Positions 35,289 to 42,426 of a stretch of 64,000 nt of DNA are shown here, one piece after another. The stretch is from SKLM01 sp964575455 (GTDB lineage Bacteria; Chloroflexota; Anaerolineae; B4-G1): NCBI GenBank assembly GCA_964575455.1, contig CAZNRX010000005.1, forward strand, positions 1 to 64,000, given 5' to 3'. The notes below the pieces were generated by a model. It was not told where the DNA came from. It did no database searches and was given only the letters and a program-made list of their open reading frames with translations. The position numbers and the translations under genes were made by a program. How positions within the stretch are numbered: the first letter of the stretch is position 1; every line of letters begins with the position of its first letter.

Positions 35289-36229
35289 CCCATCACGTGA
35301 CGAATGAACGCCTGGCGCCAGGGCCTGCTGCGGCGCAGGTAGTTGAGGCACTGGGTGAAGCGGCAGGGTTCGAAGCCGAAGTGCTTGGGTATGGCCCCCA
35401 GATCCGTTGCGCTCCCCACGGCTGCCAGATCGAGCCACCACGTCGGCGTCGGGTTGCGGACCAGGAGAGCGCCCAGCGCGTCAGCTGCGGTTTGCATGAG
35501 GGGCATCTGTACGTGCAACAGCCACCTTTGCATCCCTGCGGCCTCTAACACCCGTCGGATCATCTGTTCGAATGTGAAGTGCTCCGGCCCTCCGAGAGGG
35601 ATCATCCGCTCCCGTAGATCGTCACGATCAACCGCCGCCGCGACGCACGTTGCCAGATCCTCGACCCAGAGCGGCTGGAAGCGGGCCATGCCCACGTCGG
35701 GAATCGGCAGCAGGAGGGGGCACATCTTCGCGAGCATCACCAGCCTGGTCGTGAACGCGTCGTCCGGGCCGTAGATGACGGACGATCTGAAGATGGTGTA
35801 GTCCAACCCGCTTTCGGCGACGGCGACCTCCGATTCGCCCTTGATGCGGAAGAGGGGGTAGGCTGAGGCGGGTGTGGCGCCAAGTCGGCTCAGGTAGATG
35901 AAGCGCTGTACGTCCGCCTCCTGCGCTGCCTGGACCAGGTTCCTGGTTCCCTCCACGTGATCCACCAGCGTCCGCTCCCGCGGGTGTTCCTCCTCGCGGG
36001 TCAGGTGGATGACGGTTGTCACGCCCTGAATGGCCTCGCGCAGTGCCGTGAGGTCGGCCAGGCCTGCCGACCTGATGTAGAAATCGACACCTGTCGGCAG
36101 CTGCTGCTCGAACTGAGATGTTTGAACCAGGCAGCAGACGGCTGGTGCTCCACGCTCCCGCTGTCTGGCGGTCAGCTCGCGTACGACCCTCCGACCGATG
36201 AAGTTCGTGGCGCCCGTGATGAGAATCAT
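35282..36229 (-). CDS. NAD(P)-binding SDR-like protein (NmrA/NDUFA9-type)
   Basis: A 315-residue Rossmann protein of the extended, atypical SDR class. The nucleotide motif is ITGATNFIGRRV (about 4-15); GVTTVIHLTR follows, then YLSRLGATPASAYPLFRIKGESE, where the usual YxxxK is not evident, a typical mark of regulatory or chaperone-like members. The C-terminal half carries PLWVEDLATCVAAAV. The ATG at 36229 follows AAGGAGCAG; a longer reading to 36289 is unnecessary. No substrate can be assigned. Confidence 0.75.
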   Translation of the reverse strand: MILITGATNFIGRRVVRELTARQRERGAPAVCCLVQTSQFEQQLPTGVDFYIRSAGLADLTALREAIQGVTTVIHLTREEEHPRERTLVDHVEGTRNLVQAAQEADVQRFIYLSRLGATPASAYPLFRIKGESEVAVAESGLDYTIFRSSVIYGPDDAFTTRLVMLAKMCPLLLPIPDVGMARFQPLWVEDLATCVAAAVDRDDLRERMIPLGGPEHFTFEQMIRRVLEAAGMQRWLLHVQMPLMQTAADALGALLVRNPTPTWWLDLAAVGSATDLGAIPKHFGFEPCRFTQCLNYLRRSRPWRQAFIRHVMGH

Positions 36230-36349
36230 AGCTGCTCCTTGATTGATGGGCTTCCCTGCTATGATACCATCAGGTGCGTTCTGCGCCACTGATTCTGGCG
36301 TGGTGACAGTTGGGCCTGGTCCGAGTAAGCAGGCAGCAGGTGAGGCGGA

Positions 36350-36892
36350 CTACCGTTCGATGCCCAGCCGTGCCATCACGCCCTGCTGGTAGTAATGCTT
36401 CACCTCGCGCATCTCCGTCACCAGATCGGCGCGGTCGATGAGGTCCTGTGGCGCGCGGCGACCGGTGAGCACCGCCTCCACGTGCTCTGGCCTCTCGTCG
36501 AGGAAGGCCAGCACCTCCTCGGTCGTCAACAACCCGAACCAGATAGAGACGTTGACCTCGTCGAGGACGACCAGGTCGTAGTGACCGGACAGCATCGCCG
36601 CGCGCGCTCGCTCCAGACCGTCATGCGCTTGGGTCACGTGCTCCGCGGTGACCTCCTCACGACGAATGCAGCGTGGATCTCCGTACTGTTCCACCGTGAT
36701 GAGTGGGTGGTGCCGAAGCGCCTCCAGCTCACCGTACTGTTGCCCTTTCATAAACTGACCGATGTACGTGCGCAATCCACGGCCCGAGGCCCGCAAGGCC
36801 AGGCCCAAGGCGGCGGTTGTCTTTCCCTTGCCATCCCCAGTGTAGAGCTGCACGTAACCTTTGCTCAGCTGCTTAGTCTTCTTAAGGTTCAT
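36350..36892 (-). CDS. cobO: Cob(I)yrinic acid a,c-diamide adenosyltransferase
   Basis: A 180-residue CobA/CobO/BtuR-type enzyme that adds the adenosyl group to cob(I)alamin or its precursor. The P-loop is YTGDGKGKTTAALGLALRA (about 17), which binds ATP in the inverted manner of the family. QFMKGQQYGE, VVLDEVNVSIWFGLL and LTGRRAP follow in order. It is the last gene of the cobalamin-riboswitch operon, after the ECF transporter. This fits salvage: imported corrinoid is converted to the coenzyme. The ATG at 36892 is used rather than an upstream in-frame start. Confidence 0.95.
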   Translation of the reverse strand: MNLKKTKQLSKGYVQLYTGDGKGKTTAALGLALRASGRGLRTYIGQFMKGQQYGELEALRHHPLITVEQYGDPRCIRREEVTAEHVTQAHDGLERARAAMLSGHYDLVVLDEVNVSIWFGLLTTEEVLAFLDERPEHVEAVLTGRRAPQDLIDRADLVTEMREVKHYYQQGVMARLGIER

Positions 36893-36928
36893 TACTGGCC
36901 TCCACAAGTCTGCAACAGAAGCCGCTTC

Positions 36929-38683
36929 TCACGAAGAGCCTGCCCCACGCCTCACGCTTTGCGCTTCACGTCCCAGCCCATTCAGTGCATCCTGAGTAGT
37001 GAGCCAACCGGTACCGGGGAACAGTCGCGCCACTTGGGGCGCAAAAAGCGGCGAGGTGGTCAGCACCTCCGGTGCTTCGTCGGCGATGATCTCGCCCTGG
37101 CTCAGTAGCATCACTCGATCGGCCGCCTGCGCCACCAGCTCGACGTCGTGGGTCACGAGCAAGATGCTCGTACCTTCCGCCTGCCATTCTCGCAGCAAGC
37201 GGACCAGCTCACGTTTGGCCTGGTAGTCGAGGCCCCGTGTCGGCTCGTCGAGAAGCAAGAGGCGCGGCTTGGTGACGGTGACGGCGCCCAGCGCCACCCG
37301 CTGCCGCTGGCCGGCGCTCAGATCGCGCGGGTAGGAGGCTCGTAGCTCCTCGAGGTCCAGTCGGGCCAAGAGATCATCTGGCGCGATGGGCGGTCGATCC
37401 AATAGGCCGTGGTTGCGCAGCGTGATGGCCAACTCGTCGCCCACTGTGTCGGCGAACAGCAGGTCGCTTGGCTCCTGGGGCAGGTAGCCGACGTTCTGCG
37501 AGATCTCTGCTGTCTCCTGTCCGATGAGCGACTTGTCGTCCATCTTGATCCTGCCGCGCTTGGGTTTCAGAAGCCCGATCACACACTTGAGCAGCGTGGT
37601 CTTGCCCGAGCCGTTGCGCCCCATCAGGGCCACCAGCTCCCCCGGTGCGATGCGGAGATCGATTCCCTGCAGGACGGGTTTCCCGTTGTAGGCGAAGTGG
37701 AGGTCCTGTATGGCGAGTTGTGAACGAGGGCTCTCGAAGTTCGCGCGGCCGTTGTTCCTGCTCGAAGAGCGGGACGCGTGGCGTTGGCTCCTGTGGGCCT
37801 CGGTATCCCGGTTGGAGGGCTGCATGTGCGCTGTGAAGCGACGCCCCTCTTTGATGGTGAGCGGCAGTGGATCCCATCCCAACGCCTTGCCCAGCGCCAC
37901 GAGCGGTGGGTTCAGGTCGACCTGTTCCAGGACCTGACGCGGCGGGCCGCTGAGTACCGGGTGGTCGGGGGTGGTGAGGTAGATCAGCCGGTCGATGTAG
38001 GGCAGCACCCGCTCCAGCCGGTGCTCGGCCAGGACGATGGTGAGGCCCATGTCCTGGTTGAGGCGCACCAGCGCCTGCAGCACGTCCTCAGCGGACTGGG
38101 GGTCGAGCTGCGAGGTGGGCTCGTCGAGCGCGAGGATGCGCGGGCGGAGCGCCAGCGCGGCGGCGATGGCCACCTTCTGCTTCTCGCCGCCGGAGAGCGT
38201 GTCCAGTTGCCGGTCGCGCAAGGGCGCCAGATCCAACAAGTGGAGCACCTCCTCGACGCGCAGGCGCATCTCCGTCGGTGGCACGGCGGCGTTTTCCAGA
38301 GCGAACGCAACCTCGTCCTCCACCCGATCCACGACGAACTGGGCTTCGGGGTCCTGGAAGACGAAGCCCACCACCCGGCTGAGGGCCTGCGGCCCCTCCT
38401 CGAGGGGGCGGTGCTCGCCGCCGACGATGTTCCCTTGCACGGTGCCGCCGGTGAAGTGTGGGACGAGGCCGTTCAGGCAGCGCAGCAGGGTCGATTTGCC
38501 TGCGCCGGAGGGTCCCGCCACCAGCACGAACTCCCCGTCAGCGATGTCCAGCGTTACGTCAGACAGCGCCGGATCTGAGGAATCGGGATAGGCGTAGCTC
38601 AGGCGGCCGAAGTGGATCGACGAGGCTCGGGTTCTGCGTGCGCTTTGGCCTGCATGAGGTCTGTCTGTTTCGTGATCTGTCAT
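36929..38683 (-). CDS. ECF transporter energising subunit, fused A and A' ATPases
   Basis: A 584-residue cytosolic protein with two ABC ATPases in one chain, the EcfA1-EcfA2 pair fused. Domain one: Walker A AGPSGAGKST (about 56), signature LSGGEKQKVAI (about 164) and LALDEPTSQLDP. Domain two from about 320: Walker A MGRNGSGKTT, signature LSAGQRQRVAL and LLLLDEPTRGLD. A basic Ser/Arg linker (SRSSSRNNGR) joins them. The gene follows the T component by 13 bases. With T and S it forms a complete energy-coupling-factor importer; the riboswitch upstream points to cobalamin. Confidence 0.9.
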   Translation of the reverse strand: MTDHETDRPHAGQSARRTRASSIHFGRLSYAYPDSSDPALSDVTLDIADGEFVLVAGPSGAGKSTLLRCLNGLVPHFTGGTVQGNIVGGEHRPLEEGPQALSRVVGFVFQDPEAQFVVDRVEDEVAFALENAAVPPTEMRLRVEEVLHLLDLAPLRDRQLDTLSGGEKQKVAIAAALALRPRILALDEPTSQLDPQSAEDVLQALVRLNQDMGLTIVLAEHRLERVLPYIDRLIYLTTPDHPVLSGPPRQVLEQVDLNPPLVALGKALGWDPLPLTIKEGRRFTAHMQPSNRDTEAHRSQRHASRSSSRNNGRANFESPRSQLAIQDLHFAYNGKPVLQGIDLRIAPGELVALMGRNGSGKTTLLKCVIGLLKPKRGRIKMDDKSLIGQETAEISQNVGYLPQEPSDLLFADTVGDELAITLRNHGLLDRPPIAPDDLLARLDLEELRASYPRDLSAGQRQRVALGAVTVTKPRLLLLDEPTRGLDYQAKRELVRLLREWQAEGTSILLVTHDVELVAQAADRVMLLSQGEIIADEAPEVLTTSPLFAPQVARLFPGTGWLTTQDALNGLGREAQSVRRGAGSS

Positions 38684-38696
38684 AGGTCGCCTGGTC

Positions 38697-39761
38697 TTAT
38701 CTGTTCCTGGTATCCTCTGGTTGCTTCGCCACGTCCTTCCGCGTCGCGTCCTCTTTCGCCGTCGTCACAATCGCTGGGACGAGTAGGCCCAGCAGGGCCA
38801 GGCCGATGAGCGGATCGAACAAGGGCAGGGTCAGCTGTGGGTAGGGTGAGTAGTAGAGCGCCTCCCGCTGCGTCAGCGCTACGATCAGCGTCAGCGCGCA
38901 TCCAAGCACGGCGAATGTGTCGCCGGACGTCCAGCCGCGTGCCCGATAGACGGTGTGCTGCACGGCCCGGCCGGTCAGCCATAGGACGAGGCCAATGATC
39001 GCCGCTCCGGCGGCCATGGCTACGATGGCCGGGATGCGCCAGGCCGCTTTGAAGAGGTAGGCGAGCCATGCGGCAAGCAGCACAAGCAACCCCAGCACCA
39101 ACAGGCCCTGGGCCCGAAGGGGTTGGCTCTCATCGGCGACGGCGCCGTAGCCGCGGGCAACCATGGCCTCCGCCAGGCCCATGGCGCGCTCCAGCCCGCT
39201 CACCAGCAGGGGCACGACGATGGGCAGCCAGTCGCGTATGCCCTGCACGCGGTGACCGCGCACGGCCTGGGCCTCGCGGATGCGCTTCAGGCTGCGGGTG
39301 GTCTGTGGGATGAAGGTGAGGGCGATGGAGAGCACCACGCCGCCCTCGTGGAAGGCGCGCGGCGTGAGCTTGATCAAGTCGCGCACGGGGGTCACCTGGT
39401 TGAAAACGGAGAAGGCACTGAAGATGACGGTCAGCGTCAGGCCGTTCAGCGCGCCGAAGGCCAGCGCCTCCAGGGTGATGGCGCCGCCCAGCAGCGGCAG
39501 CCAGTCCGGCAGGTGGAAGAGCACCGTGTCACCGAAGTGGACGGTCAAGCCGTTGAACAGGGCTGAGAGTGGCACCGCGATCATGGCGAAGCGGAGCGGC
39601 GACAGCGGAGCGCGGCGGCCCTCCCCGGTGGCGCAGGTGCCGCCGACTACTGTGGTGGTGAGCAGCATGACGATGACATAGAGAGGGCTGCGCGTGGACG
39701 AGGCTGCTACCAACGTCGTCAATGCCCAGAGAAGCCAGACACGGGCGTCAAACATGGGCAT
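38697..39761 (-). CDS. ECF transporter T component (CbiQ/EcfT-like)
   Basis: A 354-residue inner-membrane scaffold with about seven helices. The two coupling motifs of EcfT appear as EAQAVRGHR near residue 190 and EAMVARGYGAV near 229, which contact the ATPase grooves. The ATG at 39761 has GAGGTGG just before it and overlaps the 3' end of the S component by 14 bases. The chain is longer than a typical EcfT, with two extra helices after the coupling region. It links the substrate-binding S subunit to the fused ATPases. Confidence 0.9.
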   Translation of the reverse strand: MPMFDARVWLLWALTTLVAASSTRSPLYVIVMLLTTTVVGGTCATGEGRRAPLSPLRFAMIAVPLSALFNGLTVHFGDTVLFHLPDWLPLLGGAITLEALAFGALNGLTLTVIFSAFSVFNQVTPVRDLIKLTPRAFHEGGVVLSIALTFIPQTTRSLKRIREAQAVRGHRVQGIRDWLPIVVPLLVSGLERAMGLAEAMVARGYGAVADESQPLRAQGLLVLGLLVLLAAWLAYLFKAAWRIPAIVAMAAGAAIIGLVLWLTGRAVQHTVYRARGWTSGDTFAVLGCALTLIVALTQREALYYSPYPQLTLPLFDPLIGLALLGLLVPAIVTTAKEDATRKDVAKQPEDTRNR

Positions 39762-40662
39762 CCACCTCGGCTATCGTCTGCTCTCCCTCGGGCCGTAAGC
39801 GAAGCGACCTCGGGGGGAGGTCCTCCCGCACCTGGAAGTGGAAGCGGCGTCGGAACCGCTCCAGAGCCTTGATCATTGGCCTGCCCAACACCAGGATGAG
39901 GGCCACGTTGCCCACGGCCCGCGCCAGATCCCATGCCAATGAGGTGACGGCGTAAAAGGCGCCGTAGCGGGCCAGTGTCTTCCCCAGGCCGATGCCCGGC
40001 GCCCAGGTCTGTTCGGCCGGGCCGACCGCGAAGGGCCAGAAGTAGATGTTCATGATGGCGCCGTAGAGTAAGCCCCAGATGAAGCCGAAGATGGAAAGGA
40101 TGAGCACATCAAGAGATGAAGATGTGAAACGTGAAACGTGAGGCGTGAGACGTGACTTGTTTGCTTGTTTGTTCGTCCATGTGCTTATTCGACCCAGCCA
40201 GCCGGCGCTGAGGCCGGCCCAGCCGGCGGTGAACATCTGGTAGGGCAGCCAGGGCCCCACGCCGCCGGTGATGAGGCCGGAGGCCAGCAGGGTGAACGTG
40301 CCCATCAGAAAGCCGAAGCGGCCGCCGAAGACGTAGCCGGCGATGATGATGGGGGCGAAAATGGGTGAGAAGCCGCCGGGCATAGGGAAGGCCACCTCCA
40401 GGAAGCGCAGCACGCTGGTGACGGCCACCAGCACGCCGAGCATGGCCACCGTCTTGGCGCTGAGCGAGCGCCCCTGGAGCTCCACCAGGAGCGCGACGAC
40501 TGAGAGGCCCACCAGGGCGGCTGTGAGCAGCGGTGCGTCCTGGCTGTGCGCCATGCCGTGGTGGGCGACGGCGTCGGCGGGCGTGAAGAACGGGTAGATG
40601 AAGGCCAGGACGCCGAGGGCACCGCTGAGGAGGTAGATCGTGCCGCTAATCAGCTTGCGCAC
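39748..40662 (-). CDS. ECF transporter S component, probable cobalamin-specific
   Basis: A 304-residue substrate-binding membrane subunit. An N-terminal pair of helices precedes the S-fold core (VTSVLRFLEVAFPMPGG near 83, APIIIAGYVFGGRFGFLMG near 105, GGVGPWLPYQMFTAGW near 135). Between the halves lies a short polar insert, NKQANKSRLTPHVSRF near 168-183, encoded by a repetitive DNA stretch at 40123-40156. The GTG start overlaps the preceding DUF4430-like gene by 17 bases. Vitamin specificity comes from context only: cobalamin riboswitch upstream and CobO downstream. Confidence 0.85.
   Translation of the reverse strand: MRKLISGTIYLLSGALGVLAFIYPFFTPADAVAHHGMAHSQDAPLLTAALVGLSVVALLVELQGRSLSAKTVAMLGVLVAVTSVLRFLEVAFPMPGGFSPIFAPIIIAGYVFGGRFGFLMGTFTLLASGLITGGVGPWLPYQMFTAGWAGLSAGWLGRISTWTNKQANKSRLTPHVSRFTSSSLDVLILSIFGFIWGLLYGAIMNIYFWPFAVGPAEQTWAPGIGLGKTLARYGAFYAVTSLAWDLARAVGNVALILVLGRPMIKALERFRRRFHFQVREDLPPRSLRLRPEGEQTIAEVDAHV
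40123..40156 (+). repeat. CGTGAAACGTGA-type repeat inside the S-component gene
   Basis: Three to four degenerate copies of GTGAAACGTGA/GTGAGGCGTGA run head to tail and encode the polar insert of the S component on the minus strand. A related stretch (CACGCCTCACGCTTTGCG) lies between the ATPase and cobO genes at about 36945, and a fragment near 23672. Confidence 0.5.
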
Positions 40663-41872
40663 GCCGCCCCCGAAACCTGAGGATGTAGATCAGCCAGCCC
40701 AGAAGCCCGCCGACGATGAGGCTGAAGACGATGGTGCCGATGGGTAGCAGAGGCGAGGACGAGTCATCCTCTGTGGGTGCTGCTGTTTGCTCTTCCTCGA
40801 CAGCTCTGTCTTCTGCGTCCTCTGCTTCTGCCATCTGTGCCGCTGTGGCAGTGGGCTCCGTCTGGGCTACCTGCGCTGGCGTGGCCGTTGGCGATGCCGG
40901 GCTCAGCTCCGACGGCGACGGTGAGGCCGTGATCTGTGAGGTCGTCGGTGTCGGGGCGGTAGATGAAGCGGTCGCCGTGGGCGTCGGTGAAGAGCCCGGA
41001 GTTGCTTGAGGCGTTGGAGAGGGGGGCTGCGTCGCTGCTCCCGCGTCGACCGTGGGCTGTGGCGTGGCGGTCGCGGTCGCTGGGGAGCCGGTCACACCGA
41101 GTGTGAGGCGAAAGGTTCTCTCCTCTTCGGGGCCCACCACCCTCAGCTCATAGTCGGTCGGCGCCGTGGGGCAGACCTCCCGGCTTCCGTTGATGCTCAC
41201 CCCCTCGCCGCCCAGGTAGACCTCCTGGGCGTTGGACGTGTCCCAGCGCAGCATGGTGCACGTGCCGGCGGCGATAGGATTCTTGTCCAGCCGGAACCAG
41301 GCATCGGGTGTTGGCACAGCTGTGGGCCCGGGCGTGTCGGTCGGCGGGACGGGTGTGTCGGTCGGAGGAATGGGCGTGTTCGTCGGCACGGGTGTGTCGG
41401 TGGCCGGTGGGGCGCATATCTGGTCGAACGTCCTCACGGGTGGAGGATCACCGGTTCCCCAGCACCACCCTTCGACGTCTCCATTCTGGACGGTGTAGCT
41501 GCTGGCCCCGAGCTGGGAGTAGGACCAGGAGTTGCCCACCAGGTGCCAGTACGACCAGTAGTTGGGCGCATCACACGTCATACAGCTTGCCTTCGGGCAG
41601 CCCTGATCCTCAATCTTGCAGATTCCTGCTCCCATACCCGAATCAAAGGAGGTGATGAGGCTCAGCCCTGTCCGTTTCAGCGCTTCGTAGCCGCTGATCT
41701 CCGCTTCATTGAATTCGACGCAGCTGGTGACGACGGACCCATCGCCGAACATGATGGTCAGTCCGACGCGGTTGGATTGCTGAGCGGTTGCACGCGATAA
41801 ACTGCCGACGCCCAGGGTCAGCACCAGTGTCGCGATCGCAGCCAGACAGGCGATGGATGTCTTGAACCTCAT
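40646..41872 (-). CDS. Surface-anchored DUF4430-like protein with Pro/Thr stalk
   Basis: A 408-residue exported protein. Signal peptide 1-31; a DUF4430-like beta domain at 35-150 (SGYEALKRTG, NYWSYWHLVGNSW, the GDVEGWCWG tail motif, and paired Cys); a Pro/Thr linker; a small Ig-like domain at 190-265; a long Pro/Thr/Ser stalk; and one C-terminal helix (about 378-400) ending in RFRGRRAQAD. It is therefore tethered to the membrane with the DUF4430 domain outside. DUF4430 is the C-terminal cobalamin-binding domain type of animal intrinsic factor and transcobalamin. Its place in a cobalamin-riboswitch operon next to the S component suggests handing B12 to the importer. Confidence 0.8.
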   Translation of the reverse strand: MRFKTSIACLAAIATLVLTLGVGSLSRATAQQSNRVGLTIMFGDGSVVTSCVEFNEAEISGYEALKRTGLSLITSFDSGMGAGICKIEDQGCPKASCMTCDAPNYWSYWHLVGNSWSYSQLGASSYTVQNGDVEGWCWGTGDPPPVRTFDQICAPPATDTPVPTNTPIPPTDTPVPPTDTPGPTAVPTPDAWFRLDKNPIAAGTCTMLRWDTSNAQEVYLGGEGVSINGSREVCPTAPTDYELRVVGPEEERTFRLTLGVTGSPATATATPQPTVDAGAATQPPSPTPQATPGSSPTPTATASSTAPTPTTSQITASPSPSELSPASPTATPAQVAQTEPTATAAQMAEAEDAEDRAVEEEQTAAPTEDDSSSPLLPIGTIVFSLIVGGLLGWLIYILRFRGRRAQAD

Positions 41873-41873
41873 G

Positions 41874-42359
41874 CTAACCTCCTATCGACAGCACAAGCGG
41901 CAGATAGAGGGTAGACGCAGAACAGATCTGGTCAAACAGCAGGGTGAGTGGTGGCTCGGCTCCCCAATTCCATCCCTCGACGTCACCGTCGTGCACGGTG
42001 GTGACAGGGGCACCAGATTCAGAATACTGCCAGGCCCCATTGACGAGATGCCAATAGGACCAGTAGTCCGGCACGGCGCAGAAGCAGTCACTGGCTGGGC
42101 ATCCCGTTCCTTCGATCCTGCAGACTGCCCCCCCGTTCACAGCTACGTCCAAACCGGATCGCATCAATACATCGTATCCGCTGATATCGTATTCGCTGAA
42201 CGTCAGGCACCGGCTAATGACGTTGCCGTCGCCGAAACCAACGACTAACCCGACCCGATTTGTCTGCTGGGCGTGCGTCGTTGGTGAATCGGCCCGGGAG
42301 AGAAGGGTCAGTAATGCGACCAGGGTCAACGGGATATAGCGTATCTTTCGACGTTTCAT
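41874..42359 (-). CDS. Secreted single-domain DUF4430-like protein
   Basis: A 161-residue exported protein starting MKRRKIRYIPLTL with a signal peptide to about residue 32. The rest is one DUF4430-like domain closely resembling that of the 408-residue neighbour: SGYDVLMRSG, DYWSYWHLVNGAWQYSE, GDVEGWNWG and similarly placed Cys. It ends STLYLPLVLSIGG, a tail like that of the 756-residue protein. It probably works with that helical protein as the second half of a B12-binding unit. The stop lies one base from the start of the next gene, with AGGAGG inside its last codons. Confidence 0.8.
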   Translation of the reverse strand: MKRRKIRYIPLTLVALLTLLSRADSPTTHAQQTNRVGLVVGFGDGNVISRCLTFSEYDISGYDVLMRSGLDVAVNGGAVCRIEGTGCPASDCFCAVPDYWSYWHLVNGAWQYSESGAPVTTVHDGDVEGWNWGAEPPLTLLFDQICSASTLYLPLVLSIGG

Positions 42360-42374
42360 AGGTCTATCGCGTCC

Positions 42375-42413
42375 AGAGGTTCCGACGGGATCAGCGGCCT
42401 CGTCGGAACCTCT
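42375..42413 (-). other. Intercistronic hairpin in the B12 operon
   Basis: AGAGGTTCCGAC (42375-42386) and GTCGGAACCTCT (42402-42413) make a perfect 12-bp stem with a 15-base loop between two genes. There is no T-run on the minus strand, so it is more likely an mRNA-stability or partial-readthrough element than a terminator. Confidence 0.6.
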
Positions 42414-42426
42414 GTTAAGGAGACCT

